A stretch of 64,000 nucleotides of DNA from Pseudoruegeria sp039972875 (GCA_039972875.1 JBDWMA010000060.1:124001-188000), one strand, 5' to 3'; numbered from the stretch's first letter, positions 17,913-26,928 are shown. The notes: generated by a model from the sequence alone, not told the origin. Numbers and translations are program-made.

Positions 17913-19446
17913 CGATCAGACGCATTCGACTCGTTATGCGGTACGAGCTCGATCCTTTCTTTGACGCTAAACATTTCTACTCTCGCAATGACCGGCCAAA
18001 CTTGCTTTCCTCCAGCAGCACCAGATCACCTTTCATGAATCTATGTAGGCGTTTGACCGCGAGATGCGGGCGCAAACGTCGATACGACGTTATGTTGTAT
18101 CTTTCCGTCTGGCAGGCGCCAGACTTCAAATCGGCGATTATTTCCGGCTTGGTAGGCCTTGATCGGACTTCGCGCGGGTACTAAGACACGTGCCGAAGTG
18201 TGCATCGGTTTCACGATGCGTACTCGTCGCAGCCCCTTGTATGGGCCCACTTTAGCCGCGAAATCGATAAGTGTAGTTTCAAAGGCTTTGCCTTCCTTGT
18301 TCTTGGTTACCACGGTGAGAGAATACCGCAACTGCGGATCGTGAATCCAGCGAGAGCGGCCGCCAACTTTCAACTGCGCAGCGGTCACTAATGCAAAAGG
18401 TATGCAAACGGCGACCTCGTTATCATCACGAAACCCGTCCCTTGGGGGCGGCACGAAGCGCGCGGCCACTACCGCCGCATCAATTGCATGATGCCGGTGA
18501 TCTGTGCGGTTCTTTGCCTTGACTGTTTGTGTGTGGCAATCGGTCAGAGCACTCAAACCGTTTAGTTCCTAGTGTCGCCGCAGCATTTCCGTCAGCCGGC
18601 CAAGCAGGACCCAAACGTGGCTCTTGCCGTCTCCTCCATCATAAAGCGTATCAAGATACGCACGGGCGATGCGGGACAAGTGTTGCGTGTCTTTCAGGGC
18701 GCGCAAAAATCGTTTTCACCCTCGAACCGTTCCATTGCATCGGTGTTCTTTTTAATGTTGCGCCGCACGTCTCGTTTTTGTTCGTCCGAGAGTTTCAGAT
18801 CACGGGCCAGTTCTACCACGATCTCGTCTGGCCTGCCATAAACTGTAATGATCCGGTTTACCAAGCGGCGCAGCTGCTTCAGTCCGATATGCACCGTCGG
18901 GTTGGTGATCCTGCGATAGAGTGTGACGTCGTCGTCCTTCGTGTCATAGGTGCCGAGGATCACATGGCGATCAAGGATTTCGCCGTAGTAGGGCAGATTG
19001 CTCAACACCTCCCCGGTGTGGCCATCCGAATGATGCCACCCACTGGATGCGACTGCCGTGCTGTGGGGGATGACCTCGGCCTCCAATGCCTCCAAAATCC
19101 GCGTTGTCGCGGTCAGTCCCAACCGGCCATAGCCTTCGGGAAGGCACGCGGTAACGATAGCCTCTGTGTGTGTTCGATCCAAATCGTAGGGGGGCATCGG
19201 CCAGGCAGAAAAGACATCAAAGCACGTCTCACTTTGTAACGCACGTTTTCTGCGAAAAATTTTCATTTGCGCGACTCAATCTAATGTTGATCAACGGTTT
19301 CCAAAGCGGTCCGGATGGGACAGGCTGGCACGGACTGGATCACAAGCAATGGCATCACGATTGGCCGTTTTCAGAGTGAAGGATTGATCCGGGCGAAGCT
19401 TGATCACTTTGCCAAGGGCCTTCAGCTTCAAAGACTTGCTCGACAT
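17912..19446 (-). pseudogene. cas9: cas9 (type II-C), heavily degraded, HNH domain deleted
   Basis: Minus-strand pieces in several frames align with type II-C Cas9. In order they are: a recognition-lobe piece (SKSLKLKALGKVIKLRPDQ, ending in a stop after DRFGNR); LPEGYGRLGLTATTRILEALEAEVI; PTVHIGLKQLRRLVNRII with the RuvC-II motif PDEIVVELARDLK near 18,820; then NIKKNTDA joined directly to MERFEGENDF. A frameshift follows near 18,700, a TAG replaces the Trp expected after MLRRH near 18,570, then comes the RuvC-III motif NRTDHRHHAIDAAVVA near 18,480 and a PAM-interacting end with HRFMKGDLVLLE and LVPHNESNASDR. RuvC-I, the bridge helix, most of the recognition lobe and the HNH domain are absent. 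Confidence 0.88.
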
Positions 19447-19672
19447 TAATTTGGTATGTTTTTAGTTGTCCAATGCGTGAATAACCTGATCGCGCTCTTC
19501 TCGGCTCAACCCGCATATGGGTTCATCTCTGGCTGCAATCCGAAGAGCATTCACCATTTCAAACAATATACGCCTCTGGTTATAGGGATGCGAAGATAGG
19601 ATGCGTTTGATCTTTTTAGCCAAGCCAATAGTGTTAATGCATAAGAAGGTCTTTGATAGAGTTTGTTTCAGA

Positions 19673-20040
19673 TTAGCGTTTGCTACAATGCCTTGAGCTG
19701 TGAGCAGCGCCCCACCATGTTTTTGAACACGGCCATGAGGCACTCGACGGACGCTGGGTTTTGAGTAGGTCTTTAAACTCTCCCTTGAGTTTGTCACGCG
19801 GGATCGATTTTCCGTAGCTGTCACAGGACTTTGTGTGACTCAGACAATCGGCATAGCGTTTGCCCGTTCCGGATTTGGAACCGCAACTGCGCAAGGGCTT
19901 GTCACAATGAGCGCAGGTCACAAAGCCACGAGGGCAAATTTCTCCCCGAGGTCTTTGCGTTTTGGAGCATGTGCCGAACCTCTGATGCGCTTTTTGTTGG
20001 CCTCTTGGGAGCGGATCGAGATCAGTAGTACATGATTGCC
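19673..20040 (-). pseudogene. second serine recombinase remnant (zinc ribbon region)
   Basis: Two minus-strand frames give ISIRSQEANKKRIRGSAHAP and KRKDLGEKFAL, then FVTCAHCDKPLRSCGSKSG, TGKRYADCLSHTKSCDSYG and KSIPRDKLKGEFKDLL. This is the zinc-ribbon part of a large serine recombinase, close in pattern to the remnant at 4.3-5.2 kb (TCGDCGVPLRS, KDCVSYGKSIPRD). A frameshift separates the pieces near 19,920. The catalytic domain and coiled coil are gone. Downstream, 19,462-19,670 is open on the minus strand but not recognisable. Confidence 0.75.
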
Positions 20041-20042
20041 CT

Positions 20043-20422
20043 TAACCCTGCGCTTCCATCTAGATGAAATGGGCTTGCAAATGGGCTGGGGTTTCGCTTT
20101 CTTCGATACCCGCGACGGTTGGATTATCAGGATAAGAGCGGCGAAACCCTGCGTGGTTGCCACCACAATGATAGCATTCCCGGTTGTTTTCCCAGACGAT
20201 TTTCCAATTGCCGTTCTCTACGCTAGAGCTTTCATGGGCCACTTTGGCGTGAGTTAGGTCATTTACCGCCAGATATGTCCGGGCCAAAGCAGCAAAAGCT
20301 TCGAAATCGGGGGTGTGCTCCGCCAGACAAACATAAACAAGACCGGCCAGAACACGGCAATGGACGGGTTTCAACCCGTGTTTTGACAGGGTGAATTCAG
20401 GCCCCACGTCGTGCATCCACAA
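20043..20422 (-). pseudogene. Rieske-type ring-hydroxylating oxygenase alpha subunit fragment (GbcA-like)
   Basis: The minus strand encodes VGPEFTLSKHGLKPVHCRVLAG, LVYVCLAEHTPDFEAF, KVAHESSSVENGNWKIVWENN and RECYHCGGNH...GFRRSYPDN. This is the join between the Rieske and catalytic domains of glycine betaine/stachydrine demethylase-type oxygenases, with the NNRECYHC iron-ligand region. Both ends are missing: a stop follows HLQAHF at 20,060, and the Rieske cluster motifs upstream are not recognisable. It abuts the serine recombinase remnant, which probably marks an insertion or deletion junction. Confidence 0.75.
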
Positions 20423-20799
20423 TCAGCGTCCGCACCGCCACTCGCGGATTGACGTCTTGGCGAGGTTGGTTTCCGACCTTTGACTGGGCTTTTTCGGGCC
20501 AAAGCACGATCCCTTCCCAGAGCGTCATACCCCAGTGGCTCTAATCGTGCCCGCATATGTCATTACCGTTGCGGGGGCAGTGCTGGACTTTGACCAGCTT
20601 CCCAATTTTCCATCCATTTGGGTGGCACCTTGCAAGCCCAGATTTAAAGGGAGCACCAATCCGATATACAACCTAAGCGAAAAAATCAGCGTCAATTAGG
20701 ACCAGATTATTGTAAAAACTGTTGGGTTGCGCCTTTGTGATTTGACCCAGATAAATCAACATATTGACAATGTAGGAAGTTGAGGCGCAATATGAGCCT
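20423..20799. other. gene-free stretch before the riboswitch
   Basis: No convincing gene. It may hold further eroded parts of the Rieske oxygenase gene, and presumably carries the promoter for the riboswitch-nrd transcript. No promoter could be called with confidence. Confidence 0.35.
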
Positions 20800-20970
20800 G
20801 CTTTGGTTCCTGCGAGTCGCATCGTAGGCTAAGAGGGAAGATGGTGTAAATCCGTCACTGCCCCCGCAACTGTAAGTGGCAAGTTTTGGCCCGCACCCAC
20901 TGGTACATTTGTACTGGGAAGGAGGGCTTGAACATCCGAGCCACAAAGTCAGGAGACCTGCCTGAGCGCG
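20800..20970 (+). promoter_or_regulatory. cobalamin (B12) riboswitch controlling nrdHIEF
   Basis: The conserved B12-riboswitch elements occur in order: GGTTCC at 20805-20810, GAGGGAAGATGGTGTAAATCC with the GGTG/AAATCC core, CACTGCCCCCGCAACTGTAA, GGGAAGGAGGGC, and the B12 box AGTCAGGAGACCTGCC at 20947-20962. It lies about 110 bases upstream of the nrdH start on the same strand. Riboswitches of this class switch genes off when adenosylcobalamin is abundant. Here that would repress the B12-independent reductase when a B12-dependent class II enzyme can work. Confidence 0.96.
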
Positions 20971-21081
20971 ATATGACAACCGAAGGCGGTGGGCCTTGGG
21001 GTGCGTGATCCGGCAGCGCTCTTGTCGGTCAATGATCCCGTGTCCCTTCCTCCGTTAAAAACGCGACAAAGGGACCTGACC

Positions 21082-21303
21082 ATGACCATCACTGTTTTTT
21101 CAAAACCGGCCTGTGTGCAATGCACGGCCACGACACGGGCGCTAGATGCGCGGAACATCAGCTATGAGTTGATTGACATCAGTGAAGACGCAGGCGCAAT
21201 GGCCCAGGTCCAAAGCATGGGCTACCGTCAGGTCCCAGTTGTGTTGTCAGGCGAGGATCATTGGGCGGGCTTTCGTCCTGATATGATTAGTCGGTTGGCA
21301 TAA
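21082..21303 (+). CDS. nrdH: NrdH glutaredoxin-like protein
   Basis: A 73-residue thioredoxin-fold redoxin that reduces the class Ib ribonucleotide reductase. It begins MTITVFSKPACVQCTATTRAL with the CVQC active site. It ends YRQVPVVLSGEDHWAGFRPDMI, with the cis-Pro and the NrdH-type WxGFRPD motif. I chose the ATG at 21082. The frame extends upstream into the riboswitch, but those residues have no family match. It is first in the nrdHIEF operon, with nrdI starting 5 bases after its stop. Confidence 0.95.
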   Translation: MTITVFSKPACVQCTATTRALDARNISYELIDISEDAGAMAQVQSMGYRQVPVVLSGEDHWAGFRPDMISRLA

Positions 21304-21308
21304 CTACG

Positions 21309-21725
21309 ATGAGTGATCTGGTCTACTTTTCAAGTGCTTCCGGAAACACGCGCCGCTTTGTTGAACGGTTGGGTTTGCCTGCTTCCCAACTGCCAATCCG
21401 GGCAAGCGACAAACTGCCCCAGATCACCCGACCTTTCGTGCTGATCTGCCCGACCTACGCCGATGGGTTGGGCCGAGGCGCAGTGCCTAAACAGGTGATC
21501 GCGTGCCTCAATACCCCTGCGTCCCGCGCGTTGTTGCGTGGGGTAATTGCCAGCGGTAACCGCAATTTCGGTGCAACCTTCGCAAGGGCGGGGGATGTCA
21601 TCGCCAACAAATGCAACGTGCCCATTCTTACTCGGTTCGAGTTGGCTGGCACTGAAACCGACATTGTCCGCATTCGCACCGGGCTACACAGATTTTGGAA
21701 CACACAATGCTTGATGCCAACCTGA
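21309..21725 (+). CDS. nrdI: NrdI flavodoxin-like protein
   Basis: A 138-residue flavodoxin-like protein that supplies the oxidant to assemble the dimanganese-tyrosyl radical cofactor of NrdF. The FMN phosphate loop is FSSASGNTRRFVERL at the N-terminus. ICPTYADGLGRGAVPKQV and ASGNRNFGATFARAGDVIA are the two flavin-contacting loops typical of NrdI. It ends inside the beginning of nrdE (19-base overlap), which points to coupled translation. Confidence 0.94.
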   Translation: MSDLVYFSSASGNTRRFVERLGLPASQLPIRASDKLPQITRPFVLICPTYADGLGRGAVPKQVIACLNTPASRALLRGVIASGNRNFGATFARAGDVIANKCNVPILTRFELAGTETDIVRIRTGLHRFWNTQCLMPT

Positions 21726-23839
21726 CGACCGACCTTGACTATCATGGGTTTAACGCTTTGCTGAATCTTTTGGATAACAATGGCCAAATTCAATTCGATG
21801 CAGACCGCATAGCGGCGCGACAGTATTTTCTTCAACACGTAAATCAGAACACCGTTTTTTTTCATTCACTTGACGAAAAACTCGGCTATCTGGTGACTGA
21901 GGGCTATTATGAAGGCGGCGTATTGGCCCAATACGACACTGCGTTTTTGCACCGTATTTGGGCGGCCGCTTTTGATCATAAGTTTCGTTTTCCGAGCTTT
22001 CTTGGGGCGTTTAAATATTACACCTCTTACACATTAAAAACGTGGGATGGTTTGCGATATCTGGAACGCTATGAGGACCGGGTCGTGATGGTTGTCCTGA
22101 CGCTTGCACAAGGGGATGAGGCAGCCGCGATACGCCTGATGGAGGAGATCATAGCGGGGCGGTTTCAACCTGCCACGCCAACGTTCCTGAATGCAGGCAA
22201 AAAGGCACGGGGCGAATATATCTCTTGTTTTCTGCTTCGGCTTGAAGACAACATGGAAAGCATCGGACGGGGTATAAACTCGGCCCTACAGCTCAGCAAA
22301 CGCGGTGGTGGCGTTGCCCTGTTGTTGACCAATATTCGCGAACAGGGCGCACCAATCAAAGGGATCGAGGGCCAATCTTCAGGCGTGATTCCAGTGATGA
22401 AATTGCTGGAAGATAGCTTTTCTTACGCCAACCAGCTCGGCGCACGGCAAGGCGCCGGTGCAGTCTACCTAAATGCGCACCACCCCGACGTATTGCGGTT
22501 TCTTGATACCAAACGCGAGAACGCGGATGAAAAAATTCGGATCAAGACCCTGTCTCTTGGCCTTGTGATCCCCGATATCACTTTCGAATTGGCTAAAAAG
22601 AATGAGGACATGTACCTCTTCTCTCCACATGACGTTGAAAAGCTCTACGGTTGTGCGTTCTCCGAGATCTCGGTTACCGAAAAGTACCACGAAATGGTCG
22701 ATGATCCGCGCATCCGTAAGACCAAGATCAACGCGCGAAGCCTGTTTCAAACCATCGCCGAAATCCAGTTCGAAAGTGGCTATCCCTATATCATGTTTGA
22801 GGACACGGTGAACCGCGCCAACCCTATAGCCGGACGGGTTACCATGTCGAACCTGTGTTCGGAAATCCTGCAGGTGAACACGGCGTCTGAGTTCAATGAT
22901 GACCTAAGTTATGCGCAGATGGGTACTGATATTTCTTGCAACCTTGGATCACTCAATATTGCGCGCGCGATGGATGGAGGCGATCTGGGTGGCACTGTAG
23001 AAACTGCTATACGGGCCTTGAACGCGGTAAGCGAAATGAGCGCCATTAGTTCTGTGCCGTCGATCCGCAAAGGCAATGACGAAGGTCATGCCATCGGGTT
23101 GGGTCAGATGAACCTACACGGGTTCCTAGCCCGCGCGCGTATCCATTATGGCAGCGTAGAAGGAATTGATTTTACTAATATCTACTTTGCCACGGTGCTG
23201 TATCACTGCTTGCGTGCCTCATGCGCATTGGCGCAGGAGAAGGGTGCGCGATTTAAGGGGTTCGAGGCCTCGAGCTATGCGAACGGGGCTTTTTTCACTA
23301 AATACACGGATCAGGATTGGTTGCCCAAGACGAAGGTCGTGAAGGATCTGTTTAACACTGCTGGAATCGATATTCCGACCCGCAAGGACTGGGCATTGCT
23401 GTGTGAAAACGTGGTGGAATACGGGCTTTATAACCGCAATCTTCAGGCCGTACCGCCGACAGGGTCAATTAGCTACATCAACTTTGCCACATCTTCGATC
23501 CATCCGATTACCGCCAAGATCGAAATTCGCAAAGAAGGTAAGATTGGGCGCGTTTATTATCCCGCGCCCTATATGACCAATGAAAATCTGGAATATTATC
23601 GTGACGCCTATGACATCGGGCCAGAAGCGATCATCGACACCTATGCAGCGGCCACACAACATGTGGATCAAGGGTTGTCCTTGACGTTGTTTTTTCCGGC
23701 CGAAGCCACAACCCGCGACATCAACCGCGCGCAGATCTATGCTTGGAAAAAGGGCATCAAAACCATCTATTACATCCGCCTACGCCAAACGGCCCTAGAA
23801 GGGACCGAGGTTGAGGGCTGTGTCTCCTGTTCGCTCTAA
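21707..23839 (+). CDS. nrdE: class Ib ribonucleotide reductase alpha subunit NrdE
   Basis: A 710-residue catalytic subunit that reduces ribonucleoside diphosphates to deoxyribonucleotides. An N-terminal RNR_N domain (about residues 15-90) precedes the 10-stranded barrel. Active-site elements include CFLLRLEDNMESIGRG, with one of the redox cysteines, and NLCSEILQ near residue 385, with the radical-site asparagine and cysteine. PPTGSISYINFATSSIHPI follows near residue 585. The C-terminal tail EGTEVEGCVSCSL carries the CxxC that shuttles electrons from NrdH. It has no ATP cone, as usual for NrdE. ATG at 21707 is preferred over a TTG at 21695. Confidence 0.96.
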   Translation: MLDANLTTDLDYHGFNALLNLLDNNGQIQFDADRIAARQYFLQHVNQNTVFFHSLDEKLGYLVTEGYYEGGVLAQYDTAFLHRIWAAAFDHKFRFPSFLGAFKYYTSYTLKTWDGLRYLERYEDRVVMVVLTLAQGDEAAAIRLMEEIIAGRFQPATPTFLNAGKKARGEYISCFLLRLEDNMESIGRGINSALQLSKRGGGVALLLTNIREQGAPIKGIEGQSSGVIPVMKLLEDSFSYANQLGARQGAGAVYLNAHHPDVLRFLDTKRENADEKIRIKTLSLGLVIPDITFELAKKNEDMYLFSPHDVEKLYGCAFSEISVTEKYHEMVDDPRIRKTKINARSLFQTIAEIQFESGYPYIMFEDTVNRANPIAGRVTMSNLCSEILQVNTASEFNDDLSYAQMGTDISCNLGSLNIARAMDGGDLGGTVETAIRALNAVSEMSAISSVPSIRKGNDEGHAIGLGQMNLHGFLARARIHYGSVEGIDFTNIYFATVLYHCLRASCALAQEKGARFKGFEASSYANGAFFTKYTDQDWLPKTKVVKDLFNTAGIDIPTRKDWALLCENVVEYGLYNRNLQAVPPTGSISYINFATSSIHPITAKIEIRKEGKIGRVYYPAPYMTNENLEYYRDAYDIGPEAIIDTYAAATQHVDQGLSLTLFFPAEATTRDINRAQIYAWKKGIKTIYYIRLRQTALEGTEVEGCVSCSL

Positions 23840-23854
23840 TCGAAAGCCAATCCC

Positions 23855-24832
23855 ATGAAAGATTTTATCACTCCTGCGCGCATCCCCGCCGCCGTCAACT
23901 GGAACCGACTAGAAGATGAAAAAGACTTGGAAATCTGGAACCGCCTGACGGTGAACTTCTGGCTGCCTGAAAAGGTGCCGTTGTCGAACGATATCCAAAG
24001 CTGGTCGCAATTAACACCCGACGAACAGACACTAGCAATTCGGGTATTCACTGGGTTGACGCTGCTGGATACAATTCAAAATTCCGTGGGTGCGCCAACA
24101 CTGATGCAGGACGCAATCACACCCCATGAAGAGGCTGTCCTGAGCAACATTGCCTTCATGGAAGCTGTGCACGCCCGTAGTTATTCGTCGGTATTTTCGA
24201 CGTTGTGCCAAACCGCAGAAGTGGACGAAGCCTTTCGCTGGTCAGCGGAAAATGAACACCTACAAGCAAAGTCAAAACTGATCCTTGAAGAATATCGCGC
24301 CAATGATGACCCGCTGCGCAAGAAGGTTGCAAGTGTCTTCCTTGAGAGTTTTTTGTTCTACTCTGGCTTTTATCTGCCGATGCATTGGTCCAGCCGCGCG
24401 CGCTTAACCAATACCGCCGATCTGATCCGTCTAATCATCCGTGACGAGGCGATTCATGGGTATTACATTGGATATAAATTTCAACGTGGTGTGGAACGGC
24501 TGAACCCGGTGGAACGTGCGGAGATAAAAGATTTCGCCTTTGCCCTGTTGTTTGACCTTTACGAAATCGAAGCACGCTATTCCGAGCAGCTTTACGATCC
24601 TCTGGGCCTGACAGAAGATGTAAAACATTTCCTGCACTATAACGCGAACAAAGCGCTGCAAAACCTAGGATATGAGGCGCTTTTTCCTGATGACGCCTGT
24701 CAGGTGAACCCAGCGATTATGGCGGCCTTATCGCCAAATTCAGACGAGAACCACGATTTCTTTTCGGGTTCTGGTTCGTCCTACGTGATAGGCAAAGCAG
24801 TGGCGACCGAAGACGATGACTGGGATTTTTAG
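23855..24832 (+). CDS. nrdF: class Ib ribonucleotide reductase beta subunit NrdF
   Basis: A 325-residue radical-generating subunit of the class Ib reductase. The dimetal ligands are in FMEAVHARSYSSVF (Glu and His), FLESFLFYSGFYLP (Glu) and IRDEAIHGYYIGYKFQ (Glu and His). The radical tyrosine is in the ARSYSS helix region. The C-terminal TEDDDWDF tail is the peptide that docks NrdF on NrdE. It lies 15 bases after nrdE and is last in the operon. No strong terminator is visible after it. Confidence 0.96.
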   Translation: MKDFITPARIPAAVNWNRLEDEKDLEIWNRLTVNFWLPEKVPLSNDIQSWSQLTPDEQTLAIRVFTGLTLLDTIQNSVGAPTLMQDAITPHEEAVLSNIAFMEAVHARSYSSVFSTLCQTAEVDEAFRWSAENEHLQAKSKLILEEYRANDDPLRKKVASVFLESFLFYSGFYLPMHWSSRARLTNTADLIRLIIRDEAIHGYYIGYKFQRGVERLNPVERAEIKDFAFALLFDLYEIEARYSEQLYDPLGLTEDVKHFLHYNANKALQNLGYEALFPDDACQVNPAIMAALSPNSDENHDFFSGSGSSYVIGKAVATEDDDWDF

Positions 24833-25377
24833 GTCTTTCTTAGTGGGGTTATCTGTATCAAGGGCTCCATTAAGTGGCGAGAAACCTGCAGGGAATCTGG
24901 TTGAGTATTCAGATTCATAATGTGCGGTTGCCAACGGGCGACAACAAAGTCCGTTTCTTTCCGGTTTCGGTGGCACGTAACGAAAGGTCGGTACGGTCTC
25001 GTCATCTGATAAATGGTTTTATCGCGGCTTTGGCGCCGCGGGTTGCACAGCAGGTGCGAGGAAATTATGTGTGTAATGGCTGATCAGCAGCGCTAATCAA
25101 TGAGCGGGAAGGCGGCTTTGGACCGTGAGAGACGGAGTGAACAGGCTCTCCTTTCAAAGATGACGCGAAATGGCTCGAAGTCTTTTTCGAGCCCACAATG
25201 ATCGATGCTATGCCTCGAATGAATGTCCGATCTCTGGCCTTTGTCTCCCCGTAAACATCAGAAAGCCGATCATCGGTTTGACCTTAAGTTATGTTTGTTC
25301 AAAAGTGGGATTTAGATGCTTATCCAAATCCACTTGGGTTTCTGCGTCCATATGGGCGGAACACCGCCTCGACACAT
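24833..25377. other. gene-free stretch with decayed dispersed repeat
   Basis: About 545 bases without a convincing gene. A hairpin with perfect 8-bp arms (GGCTCGAA at 25172-25179, TTCGAGCC at 25186-25193) lies in a segment, 25144-25210, that resembles 27838-27900 further along. Confidence 0.4.
25144..25210 (+). repeat. dispersed degenerate repeat, copy 1
   Basis: This segment and 27838-27900 share CAAAGATG, CGCGAA, GTC-T and CGAGCCCA in the same order and spacing, with a clear overall match by eye. Neither lies in a gene. They are probably worn copies of the same intergenic element. Confidence 0.5.
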
Positions 25378-26235
25378 TCATTTTAGTACCGCCGCCACTG
25401 CCTCGCACAGCTTCGGGCCAGTCGCCTTCATAAACTGTTTGATCGCGGTCTTGCTCGGGTGGTGCGGATCAACGATTTTACCGTTTTTATTTTGGCGAAA
25501 AAACTTTGATTTTCCCTCGATAACAGCGCGGGTTTCCGGTGAAATACCTTTAACGAGGTGACACCTTCCGCCAGCCTTTTCTAAAGCTCGTGCCAAATTG
25601 TTTTGTGCGAGCATTCGGGTATCGTTTGTTGTCTTGTGGAAAACCGGCGCGGTGGTCAGTACGATACAAGGGACGCTTTTTGGGATCTGTTGAAGCGTTC
25701 TGCGCACATCCGTATCGGCGGTGCTTTGGCTTTCAGACCACCTTTTCTCAGCGTTCCCAAGGACGTTTAAAACAAGTAATTTTGGTGTGTTCGCGGGATC
25801 ATCAAACACAGCTTCAAGCGCAGACTTCTTTTTGCGGCAATATTGAAAGCCGGGTTCTTTGCCGATCTGAATAAATTTCCGATCGGGTTGGCCCGCAATC
25901 CCATAGGCACCGGCATTTACACCATATTTTTTATCAACCTCACAAATCGTATCCTTTGCGCGGCCATCACGCGCCACCCAGGAATGAAGGGAGGTCGATC
26001 TTACGCCAACCGCCAATGTGCGCCGTTGGCCAACGCGTTTCATTTGCGCTTTGCTTATGGTTTTTGCGCAATTGCGTTGAAGATTATCAAAGAAATCTAA
26101 ATAGACCTCGCCCGCACCGAACGATATCTGGCTGTCGCCAAGGATCAAAACATCGAGTTTCGTATCGGCAAAACTTTGGACAGGCGCAACGGCCAAGCCG
26201 GATGCGAGGAAAATTAACTTAAAATAGTTCTTCAT
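25378..26235 (-). CDS. exported SGNH/GDSL-type hydrolase
   Basis: A 285-residue protein with an N-terminal Sec signal (MKNYFKLIFLASGLAVAPVQSFA, cleavage after SFA). The nucleophile block LDVLILGDSQISFGAGEVY (block I, GDSQ) directly follows. The C-terminal DPHHPSKTAIKQF supplies the Asp and His of the catalytic triad. SGNH hydrolases cleave esters of lipids, sugars or cell-wall acyl groups; the substrate is not evident. The start at 26235 gives a clean signal peptide, while a longer frame to 26298 does not. It is followed on the same strand by a gene-poor stretch and preceded, 52 bases away, by the YHS protein gene. Confidence 0.82.
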   Translation of the reverse strand: MKNYFKLIFLASGLAVAPVQSFADTKLDVLILGDSQISFGAGEVYLDFFDNLQRNCAKTISKAQMKRVGQRRTLAVGVRSTSLHSWVARDGRAKDTICEVDKKYGVNAGAYGIAGQPDRKFIQIGKEPGFQYCRKKKSALEAVFDDPANTPKLLVLNVLGNAEKRWSESQSTADTDVRRTLQQIPKSVPCIVLTTAPVFHKTTNDTRMLAQNNLARALEKAGGRCHLVKGISPETRAVIEGKSKFFRQNKNGKIVDPHHPSKTAIKQFMKATGPKLCEAVAAVLK

Positions 26236-26287
26236 GCCAAGCCTTAGGAAACGCAGCCTTGTTAAATACCAGATAGATTGAGCAATT

Positions 26288-26767
26288 TTATTCGACAAGC
26301 GTCAGAGTGTCCCAATGCGCCTGAGCGAGCTTGATCATGGCATCGGGGCCCTTGTCGAAAGCTGTTCCACCGCGACGCGCATAAAAGACATGTAGATTAC
26401 CCTTATGAATGCGCCAAACCTCTGGATCACTTGGAACTTCCTTGCCCAAAGACATAGCGCGTGTGCAATAGCCGCCAAATTGCGGGGCATAAGCGTCTGG
26501 GTTGGCGCGAAATAAGTCCGCATCAGCCGCACTGGCAAAGCGCCATGTCGCACCTTTCCAAGTGACCGTAGTCGCAGTTGATCCCTTTGCAGGTTTGTCG
26601 GTTTTAAAGTAAGCGGTGGTATCATACCCTTTCAACGCCGTCCCATTTCGAGACAGGCTAAAGCGGCTGATCGTTTTGGCAAATGCGGGAAGTGCTGCGC
26701 TGGACAATGCAGAAAATGAAATCCCTGCAATGCAAAAGCTTCGGCGCGAAAGTAGAGTATTTGGCAT
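26288..26767 (-). CDS. exported YHS domain protein
   Basis: A 159-residue protein with a twin-arginine signal (LLSRRSFCIAGISFSAL, ending PAFA). The YHS domain covers about residues 45-150: NGTALKGYDTTAYFKTDKPAKG, TVTWKGATWRFASAADADLF, NPDAYAPQFGGYCTRAM and DPEVWRIHKGNLHVFYARRG. YHS proteins of this type are thought to bind metal; the YHS triad itself is replaced here by YDT...CTR. The start MPNTLLSRR at 26767 gives an intact Tat motif. It could be co-transcribed with the SGNH hydrolase. The partner and role are unknown. Confidence 0.85.
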   Translation of the reverse strand: MPNTLLSRRSFCIAGISFSALSSAALPAFAKTISRFSLSRNGTALKGYDTTAYFKTDKPAKGSTATTVTWKGATWRFASAADADLFRANPDAYAPQFGGYCTRAMSLGKEVPSDPEVWRIHKGNLHVFYARRGGTAFDKGPDAMIKLAQAHWDTLTLVE

Positions 26768-26928
26768 GATACGTCCTTCTCGGAGCAGGTTTGAGTTAAT
26801 AGTCGGGTTTCTAAGTTGCGGCATTTAGATTGAGCGTATTATTTTACTTTAAATCGGTCTTGTTTCTGTCAACGGCGGGCATATATTGGGGAATATTTCT
26901 TTGCCAAGTGCTTTAACGAAGCGGTCGA

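Noticed and set aside
20371..20556. Short minus-strand frame upstream of the Rieske fragment as a Rieske domain
   Set aside because: It has cysteines (DADCGCTTWG) but no CxH...CxxH cluster motif, so the Rieske centre cannot be claimed.
20900..21081. A longer NrdH with an N-terminal extension from 20989
   Set aside because: The extra residues come from the riboswitch end and leader; NrdH proteins begin at the MTITVFSKP start.
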